Origin: Actinomycetota bacterium
Lineage (GTDB): Bacteria > Actinomycetota > Acidimicrobiia > Acidimicrobiales > Acidimicrobiaceae
Reading direction: 5' to 3'
NCBI GenBank assembly: GCA_027318945.1
Contig: DAHVOF010000266.1
Span: 1-8,767, forward strand
Length of the DNA stretch: 8,767 nt
Positions within the stretch are counted from its first letter, which is position 1. Every line of letters begins with the position of its first letter. Position numbers and translations under genes: made by a program. Positions 1 to 5,314 of this stretch are shown one piece after another. The notes beneath the pieces are model-generated. The model ran no database searches and had not been told where the DNA came from. It worked only from the letters and a program-made list of their open reading frames with translations.

Positions 1-65
1 GGCAAAATTTTGGCGACCAGACCAATTGTGAATGCCGCTACTATCTTTAGAGCACAAAGCGATCC

Positions 66-141
66 GGGCCGCTAGCTCATCGGGTAGAGCAGGGGACTTT
101 TAATCCCAAGGTGCGGGGATCGAGACCCCGGCGGCCCACCA
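66..141 (+). tRNA. tRNA-Lys (anticodon TTT), CCA encoded
   Basis: A full cloverleaf can be drawn. The seven-pair acceptor stem GGGCCGC (66-72) pairs with GCGGCCC (131-137), followed by discriminator A138 and an encoded CCA at 139-141. The D stem is GCTC/GAGC. The anticodon loop CTTTTAA (97-103) carries TTT at 99-101. The T stem CGGGG/CCCCG closes the loop ATCGAGA, where the usual T54 is A. The outermost anticodon-stem pair (G92/A108) is mismatched. An integrase gene starts 79 bases downstream, so the 3' half of this tRNA is the likely attachment core. The intact 3' end means the tRNA is still functional after integration. Confidence 0.93.
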
Positions 142-176
142 GGTCAGAGGCTATTTCGGTTTTTGGCGCTATGCTT

Positions 177-197
177 AACCCAACAGAAAACCCAACA
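177..197 (+). repeat. Two 9-bp direct repeats, possible integrase arm sites
   Basis: AACCCAACA occurs at 177-185 and again at 189-197, a 12-base period, in the short gap between the tRNA 3' end and the integrase start. Tyrosine integrases of the lambda and Tn916 type bind short direct repeats beside the core site through their N-terminal domain. A role as arm-type sites is inferred from position only. Confidence 0.4.
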
Positions 198-220
198 AGG
201 GATTGAAGTTGGAGGATTAG

Positions 221-1405
221 ATGGCCGGAAGCATGAGGCTCGTAGCCAGCCCAGACACTTGGGAGCTGAGGGTCTATTTGGGCCGTGACAGCTCCGGAAA
301 AGTAAAGCACAGATACCTCCGCTTTCGCGGACCGAAGCGCCAAGCCGAGAGAGAACTCGCTCGACTGGTATCCGAGCAGGAGGCCGGGCCGGAGCCAATT
401 GTTGAGAGTGGGTTGAAATGGAACTCATCGACCACGATAAATGACGCAATTTCTGCCTGGCAGGCAAATGGCTGGGACGACCTCTCTCCCTCCACCACTA
501 GGCGCTATGAAAGTATCTGGAAAGTGCACATCAGCGAAACAATCGGGAAGCGCAAGATATCCTCGCTGACTACCTACCAAATTGAGCAGTACTACCGACA
601 GATGAAAACTACGGGACTAGCAGAAGCGACTGTACGCCAGACTCGAGCCATTTTGAATCGAGCTTGTCGCCTCGCCCGCAAATGGAGTGGGGGAGTTCTA
701 CCTAACCCTGTAGCTGACTCTGAATTGCCCAACTGGTCGATTGCGGACGAAAACCCAGTCCGTTCTCCGAGCCTTGAAGAGGTGCAACGCCTCATATCGG
801 CTAGTAACCAGATAGACCCACGGATGGCAACAATGGTGCGCCTCGTGATAGCGACTGGAATGCGCCGAGGTGAGGCGTGTGCGATTCGCTGGTGTGATTT
901 CAACCCCGATGATCGAACCATTGCAGTCAGCAAGTCCATTGTCGGTGCCAAAGGTCAAGCACAGGTCAAGTCGCCAAAGACCCGAGCCAGCATTCGAAAA
1001 GTTGCAATTGACCAAGGGACATCTGAAGCGCTAGAGGACTTGCGAAGGATCCTGAAGGAGTTGGCGGATCTCTCTGACTGTCCGCTCACTTCCGAATCGT
1101 ATATCTTCTCCTTCGCCCCTGGGGGAGAAACACCACCCTATCCCGATAGCATCAGCCACAACTTCATGCGACTTAGAAAACTAGCTGGAGTCCCAGCCGA
1201 TATACATCTCCATTCCCTTCGACACTTTCAAGCCACCATGCTTGATTCGGTTATCTCTGAGAAGCAGAAGCAGTCTCGGCTGGGATGGTCAAACTCTGTA
1301 ATGGCTAGGCATTACACCGACTCGGTACCAGAAGAGGACCACCGAGCCGCATTACATATCGGCAGCATCCTCGATGGTAAAGACGAGTTCGGGTCGTCTG
1401 ACTAG
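221..1405 (+). CDS. Tyrosine recombinase / site-specific integrase
   Basis: A 394-residue phage-type integrase that would catalyse integration and excision at the adjacent tRNA-Lys. The N-terminal part (about 10-50, TWELRVYLG... KRQAERELARL) looks like an arm-binding domain. Residues 72-155 form the SAM-like core-binding domain. The catalytic domain contains the full set of residues: R215 in ATGMRRGE, K253 in SPKTRASIR, H331 and R334 in HSLRH, W356 in LGWSN, and the nucleophile Y365 in MARHYTDS. The ATG start is supported by GGAGGA seven bases upstream and a typical family length. The gene points away from the tRNA. Its TAG stop overlaps the stop of the convergent excisionase-like gene. It appears intact. 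Whether it is active cannot be judged because the distal att copy lies outside the window. Confidence 0.95.
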   Translation: MAGSMRLVASPDTWELRVYLGRDSSGKVKHRYLRFRGPKRQAERELARLVSEQEAGPEPIVESGLKWNSSTTINDAISAWQANGWDDLSPSTTRRYESIWKVHISETIGKRKISSLTTYQIEQYYRQMKTTGLAEATVRQTRAILNRACRLARKWSGGVLPNPVADSELPNWSIADENPVRSPSLEEVQRLISASNQIDPRMATMVRLVIATGMRRGEACAIRWCDFNPDDRTIAVSKSIVGAKGQAQVKSPKTRASIRKVAIDQGTSEALEDLRRILKELADLSDCPLTSESYIFSFAPGGETPPYPDSISHNFMRLRKLAGVPADIHLHSLRHFQATMLDSVISEKQKQSRLGWSNSVMARHYTDSVPEEDHRAALHIGSILDGKDEFGSSD

Positions 1406-1662
1406 AGCTTCTCGCCGCAATTCGGACAAAACTTATGAATTGCCCACGACGCCATTGGATCCTCCCCGTTGAGAAGGCGGTCTAACGATGCCCTGGCAAT
1501 GCAAAGATGCCCACCGACCTTAAACACCTGAACCGGGAACGAGCCATTTTTTATCGCGCGATAGGCGGTCGAACGAGTGATGCCGAGCATAATTGCGGCT
1601 TCATCCACGCTCAGCAGCGGCTTCAGCCCGAAACTGCCCCTTTTGGTCTTGGTTCTAGTCAT
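1402..1662 (-). CDS. Excisionase-like helix-turn-helix protein with C-terminal CxxC
   Basis: An 86-residue DNA-binding protein of the excisionase/MerR-like 'helix-turn-helix domain, excisionase family' type. The motif LSVDEAAIMLGITRSTAYRA (about 17-36) gives the recognition helix, and GSFPVQVFKVGGHLCIARASLD (about 41-62) gives the wing. A C-terminal tail, CPNCGEKL, carries a single CxxC pair that could hold half of a zinc knuckle; most short excisionases lack it. The ATG overlaps the stop of the upstream gene as ATGA (1659-1662), so translation is probably coupled. Its own TAG shares CTAG (1402-1405) with the convergent integrase stop. By context it is the recombination directionality factor of the element, but members of this fold also act as repressors. 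Confidence 0.85.
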   Translation of the reverse strand: MTRTKTKRGSFGLKPLLSVDEAAIMLGITRSTAYRAIKNGSFPVQVFKVGGHLCIARASLDRLLNGEDPMASWAIHKFCPNCGEKL

Positions 1663-2384
1663 GTAAATACTCCTTGTAAAAAAAGTTCTTCGTTGATCTG
1701 TTCTTTGGCTAGGGTTCGAGCTTCACTTGGCTTGAAGCACTGCTGCGAAGCTATGGATGCGTCGCAAATGCCGCCTTGGTCGACAAAGTGAAACTCGTTA
1801 CCATTGCCGTACATTTGGTCAGATTCTTCTCCTCGCGTGTCCTTTAGTACTTCAGGCCAAGACTGGCGAAGACAGGAAAGGGCAGGAGTGACCTGAGAGA
1901 ATCTCCTTGAAAAAGTTCTACCTCGAGACATCCAGGTCTGATTGGCACCATCTGGCCCAATATCGGCTTGAACGACCCACCGTGGTGCCAAACATCCTTG
2001 AGTTTGAGCAAAAGCGAATCCGCTCGAACTCGGTGGATCTAGTTCTTTCCACCGATTTTGGTGGAAAGAACCGGAATTTTCAACAAAAGGATCTTTAGTT
2101 GAGGTCTCATTCGAAGTAGAATTCAAGGTGTGTAGATCCTTTTCGGATCGGGTCCCGGGGCTGCAACTCCGGGACCAGTCCTTTTTGGGCTTGCTCGGGG
2201 GAGACTCGAATTGAGCTTCCCTGTGGTCGGCTCGGAATCTATCACTGGCTATCGTCCAGTACTGGCTTTTTGGGCCGGGCATGGCGGATGGTGATCCGCC
2301 AGCCATGCCTTTTTGAATAACAGCAGCCTTGATAACCCGTCGCCGCTCGCGAGCAACCTCCAGCGGATCTTTTGACAAACTCAT
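1659..2384 (-). CDS. Unrecognised 241-residue protein, coupled to excisionase
   Basis: No family is recognised. The protein begins MSLSKDPLEVARERRRVIKA, a basic amphipathic start, and then becomes low in complexity: rich in S, P, G, N and charged residues, with no membrane segment. This suggests mostly disordered sequence. ATG 2384 is chosen over the upstream in-frame ATG at 2423 for two reasons: AAAGAAAGGAAA lies just before it, and it overlaps the stop of the 45-residue gene as ATGA (2381-2384). Its 3' end overlaps the excisionase start the same way. The second half of the + strand is crowded with perfect inverted repeats (see the entries between 1942 and 2309), unusual inside a coding region. 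The open length and the two coupled overlaps favour a real gene, but the protein composition leaves doubt. Confidence 0.6.
   Translation of the reverse strand: MSLSKDPLEVARERRRVIKAAVIQKGMAGGSPSAMPGPKSQYWTIASDRFRADHREAQFESPPSKPKKDWSRSCSPGTRSEKDLHTLNSTSNETSTKDPFVENSGSFHQNRWKELDPPSSSGFAFAQTQGCLAPRWVVQADIGPDGANQTWMSRGRTFSRRFSQVTPALSCLRQSWPEVLKDTRGEESDQMYGNGNEFHFVDQGGICDASIASQQCFKPSEARTLAKEQINEELFLQGVFT
1942..1991. repeat. 9-bp perfect inverted repeat, 32-base loop
   Basis: TTGGCACCA (1942-1950) and TGGTGCCAA (1983-1991) are exact complements. The repeat lies inside the 241-codon gene and is the first of a chain of adjacent inverted repeats. Confidence 0.7.
2000..2031 (+). repeat. 10-bp hairpin with one G-T pair on the + strand
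   Basis: GAGTTTGAGC (2000-2009) pairs with GCTCGAACTC (2022-2031). The only imperfection is a T-G wobble on the + strand, which would be an A-C mismatch on the - strand. A + strand RNA or single strand would therefore fold better. Confidence 0.6.
2030..2071. repeat. Two mutually exclusive perfect hairpins
   Basis: TCGGTGGA (2030-2037) is complementary to TCCACCGA (2048-2055). GTTCTTTCCACC (2042-2053) is complementary over 12 bases to GGTGGAAAGAAC (2060-2071), with loop GATTTT. The central segment can pair with either side but not with both, a switch-like geometry as in attenuators. It lies within the 241-codon gene. Confidence 0.75.
2085..2143. repeat. 10-bp perfect inverted repeat, 39-base loop
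   Basis: AAAAGGATCT (2085-2094) and AGATCCTTTT (2134-2143) are exact complements. A competing small hairpin GATCC/GGATC (2135-2139 and 2145-2149) shares the right arm. Confidence 0.65.
2151..2176 (+). repeat. 8-bp GC-rich hairpin followed by T run
   Basis: GGTCCCGG (2151-2158) pairs with CCGGGACC (2169-2176) around a 10-base loop. After AGTCC comes TTTTT. The shape resembles a + strand intrinsic terminator, but the T run is offset by five bases and no + strand gene ends here. Confidence 0.5.
2278..2314 (+). repeat. Strong hairpin with immediate T5 run, terminator-like
   Basis: GGCGGAT (2283-2289) pairs with ATCCGCC (2294-2300) around GGTG. GGCAT (2278-2282) pairs with ATGCC (2305-2309) outside it, with AGCC bulged. 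The stem is followed directly by TTTTT (2310-2314). Just upstream, ACTGG (2244-2248) and CCAGTACTGG (2256-2265) offer a further competing pair followed by CTTTTT. The form is that of a + strand terminator, yet it lies inside a - strand gene with no obvious + strand transcript to end. Confidence 0.5.
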
Positions 2385-2518
2385 ACAGTTTCCTTTCTTT
2401 TTTGCACAGTGGGTATTTCCCACATTTTCCGAAGCACTGCTCTAGTCGAGAACTCACTAGCCAACTCGGCTAGATTGATCTCTCTCCTAGGAGCAATGCT
2501 TATAACTCTGACTGCCAT
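2381..2518 (-). CDS. 45-residue basic small protein, first gene of the excisionase operon
   Basis: A small gene on the - strand that starts at ATG 2516-2518 behind AGGAGG with a four-base spacer, and ends in a TGA overlapping the next ATG as ATGA (2381-2384). The product begins MAVRVISIAPRRE, continues INLAELASEFSTRAVLRKMWE and ends TVQKRKETV. It is basic, without cysteines or membrane segments, and the middle is probably helical. No family is recognised. A second, damaged copy of residues 7-30 is encoded about 200 bases upstream. Differences between the copies include three synonymous and several conservative codon changes, which is good evidence for translation. Being first in a coupled operon that ends in an excisionase, it may be a regulator, but that is inference only. 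Confidence 0.7.
   Translation of the reverse strand: MAVRVISIAPRREINLAELASEFSTRAVLRKMWEIPTVQKRKETV
2409..2423. promoter_or_regulatory. Small inverted repeat inside the 45-codon gene
   Basis: GTGGG (2409-2413) and CCCAC (2419-2423) form a 5-bp stem with loop TATTT. It lies 25 bases upstream of the 241-codon gene's ATG. It could modulate coupled translation or be incidental. Confidence 0.3.
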
Positions 2519-2562
2519 ATATCCTCCTCACTCCTTCCCGAAGCAGCGTTGTGCTCCCTCGT

Positions 2563-2568
2563 ATGATA
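2563..2568 (-). promoter_or_regulatory. Possible -10 element of the excisionase operon
   Basis: On the - strand TATCAT lies in an AT-rich stretch about 45 bases upstream of the 45-codon gene's ATG, which leaves room for a short leader containing AGGAGG. No convincing -35 box is seen at 16-18 bases. Confidence 0.25.
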
Positions 2569-2589
2569 AATATGCAATTTCTGCGGAGA

Positions 2590-2781
2590 TTAATCAGAAA
2601 TCTCAAAAATAAATAAAAGTTTTTTTCTAAGCACTGCTTTAGTCGAGAACTCACTAGCCGACTCGACTCGATCGATTTCTTTCCTTGGAGCAATGCTCCC
2701 CGAGCTAAGCAGAGTTTCTCGTAGTGCAACCAGGTTTAGGGGAGCTGTTGAACGGCTCCTTTGCTCCTTTGAATTTGGGAT
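2590..2781 (-). pseudogene. Damaged paralogue of the 45-residue small protein
   Basis: An open frame on the - strand reads SIAPRKEIDRVESASEF followed by STKAVLRKKLLFIFEISD and a TAA at 2590-2592. Over 24 codons (nucleotides about 2627-2697) it matches the intact small gene (nucleotides 2430-2500) with about 9 mismatches in 71 bases. R/K, N/D and A/V replacements and silent changes are among them. The upstream part shows neither the homologous ATG nor its AGGAGG site, and no good start is seen in frame. The C-terminus diverges after LRK into an AT-rich stretch. It is best read as a duplicated copy that lost both ends; a functional variant with an unusual start is less likely. Confidence 0.5.
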
Positions 2782-2784
2782 TCA

Positions 2785-3181
2785 ATATGCTGGACAAGCT
2801 TGCACGACTGATGAGCCAGCAAAGGGTATTGTCGACTAACCTTCAAGGGCCAAGGCATTAGCGAGTCACCTGGTTTCGTGTCCTTTGGCAGTTTTCTACT
2901 CTGCCCCACGGTTGCTTCGCTGCAACTTCAGTGACGACGATCCCGGAATCTCCTCAGAGTGGATCACTGAAACTTTCAAGTTGACAATAACTGAAATGGA
3001 TTTTTGTTTTACTTATTAGTTGAGCTGTTTCTTGCGAAACCCTCACCTTCCTACCACTCAGCAGCGGTGGCTTTCGAGCTGCTTAGTTAGAGCTGGTAAC
3101 TGTTCGATAGTTGAAAGCATTTTTATTGCACGTCCAGTTTGTGGGCTGTCGCCATAGGGCAAGGGGTGGCCATAGATTCCG
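2785..3181. other. About 400 bases without a convincing gene
   Basis: No frame with a ribosome site and protein-like composition is seen. The stretch contains a small hairpin GTTGC/GCAAC (2911-2926), an 8-bp inverted repeat TTCAGTGA/TCACTGAA (2927-2934 and 2964-2971), and a TTGACA at 2981-2986 without a matching -10. It also contains the 11-mer GTGGATCACTG (2959-2969), which recurs at 4725-4735. Confidence 0.5.
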
Positions 3182-4330
3182 CTATTCCGCTGGCCCGGAC
3201 CTCAGGATCTCAATTATCCAGGACAGGATTCGGAACAGATTCTCTCGGGCAGGCTCTTTGAAGAACAGAGCGAATGCAAGGGTCGGACGCTTGCTATGGT
3301 TTGCTTCGTTAATTGATACGCCTGGGATCTGATTGAACCTTCGGATGACCTCCCGGCGAGTCTCTTCTTCGCTAAATGCAAAGGAGTGCTTTAGGTACTG
3401 CAGATCGATTTCGATCCCCCCTGACGTCCACAGTGTCGCAAAGACATAGCCGGTTGGCGGTAGACCAGCAAAGAGGATCATTGAGCCGTCATTCTTTCCT
3501 CTGCCATAGGTCACTCGAACGTCATGTAGGCCTGCCCATTGAAGAATTTCTCGCCCAAGCGCAGCAGCCCTAGGATCAATGCGTTCGCCAAGTGCCGTGA
3601 AGAAACTCTCCTCATCCCACTGGCGTTTTGGACTCGTTTGGTCACTCTTGCTCGCAATGGCACGGGTGGTATTTCCGATGAGCCTGGGAACGATCACCCT
3701 TACCCCAGGGAGCTGATGAGAACTCATGTACTGGGGTAACTCGACGGCATAGACCTCGGTGAGCCGGAGATGTTCATTCAAGAACTCAACTAGACGGATA
3801 AGTGAGTCCGGGATAGAGTCTGCGACAAAGATGCACCTCACTCGGCCAGCACGAAGATTGTCATCGACTCTTGTCCAAAAGGTTTCCGGGCTTAGCTCAG
3901 CATTATCTAGGAATTCCAACAACCTCTGGTCGGGGTCTCCGTCTTGAGAGCTAAACCATCCCTCAAGGGTGCCTGGTTTCCAATACAGGGTGGCATTGGC
4001 TACGTAGTCGAGCATTTGGGCAACCACCTCACGGCGCGCCCGAGTGTCACTTGCCCGCTTGACCTCGACAAAGGTCGGAGTCCCGAGTTGGTCGACGAGA
4101 ACGTGGTCGATCGACCACCACTCTGAGCCCCCATCCTCTCTCGGTATTCCCGCTTCTCGTTGGACCAAGAGCCAACGGATGGATCCGCCATCGTCAAGTC
4201 CACTCAAGCCGGGGATGAGTTCTGGATGTTCATGGATTAGTTGCTGGAGTTCGGACTCTCGTTCGTAGGCATTCTTTTCTACCGATGTGAGGTTACCGTC
4301 TGGTCCAATGATGAAAATGGGTTCGTCCAC
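3182..4330 (-). CDS. PD-(D/E)XK nuclease-like protein
   Basis: A 382-residue protein whose N-terminal third looks like a PD-(D/E)XK fold of the kind seen in NucS-like and restriction-like nucleases. ESELQQLIHEHPELIPG (25-41) is the conserved opening helix. IDHVLVD puts the acidic residue at D75, FVEVKR gives E89-x-K91, and QMLDY (105-109) supplies the usual helix that follows. The middle (about 160-225) alternates strands and helices. The C-terminal domain (about 240-382) begins WDEESFFTAL and contains VTYGRGKNDGS and WTSGGIEIDLQYL; I do not recognise it. The start is GTG 4330 with GGGAGG about ten bases upstream; an ATG further up is out of frame. It has no partner gene beside it. It could be a solitary defence nuclease or a repair protein; the substrate is unknown. 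Confidence 0.75.
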   Translation of the reverse strand: MDEPIFIIGPDGNLTSVEKNAYERESELQQLIHEHPELIPGLSGLDDGGSIRWLLVQREAGIPREDGGSEWWSIDHVLVDQLGTPTFVEVKRASDTRARREVVAQMLDYVANATLYWKPGTLEGWFSSQDGDPDQRLLEFLDNAELSPETFWTRVDDNLRAGRVRCIFVADSIPDSLIRLVEFLNEHLRLTEVYAVELPQYMSSHQLPGVRVIVPRLIGNTTRAIASKSDQTSPKRQWDEESFFTALGERIDPRAAALGREILQWAGLHDVRVTYGRGKNDGSMILFAGLPPTGYVFATLWTSGGIEIDLQYLKHSFAFSEEETRREVIRRFNQIPGVSINEANHSKRPTLAFALFFKEPARENLFRILSWIIEILRSGPAE

Positions 4331-4696
4331 GTCAGCTCATCCTCCCAGGTCCAAACGGTAACTGCATGTCTTGCCACACTCGATTTCGAAAGTTACTCAA
4401 TAGTACTGGAGTGAGCCTACTGCGAGCAGACTCGTGAGCATCGACTCATTTAATACGGCCAGGAGCGCTGCTGACCTTCAGCACCGAACTGGACCCTCCC
4501 AAACTTTCTGTAAACAACCCGCAGGATTTCCACTAGGGAGTGGAGCCACGAATGGAACACCTACCGTGGAGTTTCCAAATGAAACTGGAAACGGGATATC
4601 CAGCCTTCGCAGTTTCGATACTTAATCACTGCAGCCAACTTGGAGGACCGTATTAACGTCCAATTGGTGAACGTCTCGATCAAGGCGATCGGCCAG
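4331..4696. other. Stretch without a convincing gene, upstream of the nuclease-like gene
   Basis: This should hold the promoter of the - strand nuclease-like gene. TACTAT on the - strand (4400-4405) is a possible -10, with no clear -35. A short + strand frame ending LSVNNPQDFH and a stop near 4535 is protein-like but only about 32 codons, perhaps a gene remnant. GTTTCC (4571-4576) and GGAAAC (4587-4592) form a small inverted repeat. Confidence 0.4.
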
Positions 4697-4763
4697 CCTA
4701 AAAGTGGCGCTGAGTCGCTTTTAGGTGGATCACTGCCAGTAAAAATTATTGTAGTGATCCACC
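4697..4763 (+). repeat. Two abutting strong hairpins
   Basis: The first stem is CCTAAAAGTGGC (4697-4708) with GTCGCTTTTAGG (4714-4725): twelve pairs, two of them G-T on the + strand, and a five-base loop. The second is GGTGGATCACT (4724-4734) with AGTGATCCACC (4753-4763): eleven perfect pairs with an AT-rich 18-base loop. They overlap by two bases, so full pairing of one trims the other. They lie just left of repeat copy A (4778). In front of copy C a weaker stem, CTCAC/GTGAG, closes a similar A-rich loop near 7188-7216, which suggests the hairpin belongs to the repeated element. Confidence 0.7.
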
Positions 4764-4766
4764 GTT

Positions 4767-5132
4767 ATGTTTGCGGCAAATCCAGTGTTGCGCAGAATTT
4801 CGCGTGGAATTCATCAAAGAACTACCAGTTCAGGAACTTATGAGGCGTTACAGTTAGGCGAACAGGGTTGTCTGACCCGTCGCGTGGAAAAGCTGGCGAT
4901 GGCGCTCGGCCTGGACTCGAGAAACGCTGATATCCTCCTAAAACTTGCACTGGAAGTCGAGAACGAGAACCAGAAAGAAAGGGAGGCGCTTCGATCTCCA
5001 GGGCTTCGTAATGAGTTGCGGGACCGAAAGGAATCGATAAGGAGCCTAGAGGAACAGATGAGGCAACTACAGGAATACGTGCGTTTCCCACTACCTCAAC
5101 AAGCACCGCAGGAAGGGAATCGACCGGGGTAG
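4767..5132 (+). pseudogene. Coiled-coil protein fragment fused in frame to repeat A
   Basis: A 121-codon frame. The first 30 or so residues (FAANPVLRRISRGIHQRTTS...) are translation of repeat A. The natural part seems to begin near GEQGCLTRRVEKLAMALGLD. It continues as a charged amphipathic helix, EVENENQKEREALRS and LRDRKESIRSLEEQMRQLQEY, a likely coiled coil, and ends in a Q/P-rich tail. RRVEKLAMALGL followed by a coiled coil loosely resembles the C-terminal half of CbpM/MerR-type proteins, but this is a weak match. There is no ribosome site before ATG 4767, and the DNA-binding half expected of such a family is missing. I read it as a gene that lost its 5' end where the repeat now lies. A short functional protein starting at M46 (MALGLDS) cannot be excluded. 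Confidence 0.45.
4778..4857 (+). repeat. Dispersed repeat, copy A
   Basis: One of three same-orientation copies of an unrecognised element. Bases 4805-4836 are identical over 32 positions to copy C (7298-7329). In one frame it encodes VEFIKELPVQELMRRYS and a stop at 4855-4857, matching LEFIKELPVQEAMRRLG and a stop in copy C. In the frame shifted by one, it is open and runs into the coiled-coil protein to the right. The hairpin that starts copies B and C is degenerate here. Confidence 0.8.
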
Positions 5133-5289
5133 GCAACAAGCAGCACTCCACCGATTCGGCGGTTCAGGAAGTCAATACGGCGTCGCTCGACGAGCAAAAG
5201 TTCTAACCGATTGGCAGGTAACTGTCACCCTCGATCGCTCGGCGAGCCGGATCTGGCATTGGATCTTCGATGTCGCTTGCGCCAGCTGT

Positions 5290-5306
5290 GTTCAAATACT
5301 GTGAAC
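5290..5306. promoter_or_regulatory. Small inverted repeat, operator-like
   Basis: GTTCA (5290-5294) and TGAAC (5302-5306) flank a seven-base spacer, ahead of an AT-rich stretch. The dyad symmetry and spacing fit a repressor site, but nothing shows that it is used. Confidence 0.25.
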
Positions 5307-5314
5307 TTCATTTA

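Noticed and set aside
2278..2314. Genuine + strand transcription terminator
   Set aside because: The shape fits, but no + strand gene or promoter lies upstream, and the stem is inside a - strand gene. Kept only as an inverted repeat.
2242..2457. Alternative 71-codon - strand frame (MSSRLEQCFGKCGKYPLC...)
   Set aside because: It overlaps the two coupled genes in another frame and has no ribosome site. It reads the duplicated block out of its conserved frame.
2430..2697. Plasmid-type iterons or origin made of two 71-base direct repeats flanking an AT-rich stretch
   Set aside because: The repeats are explained better as two copies of a small protein gene: the frame is kept and differences are partly silent. 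There are only two copies and no replication initiator gene.
4434..4625. 63-codon + strand frame (MSIDSFNTARSAADL...)
   Set aside because: It has no ribosome site, no recognisable family and a random-looking composition. It is treated as chance.
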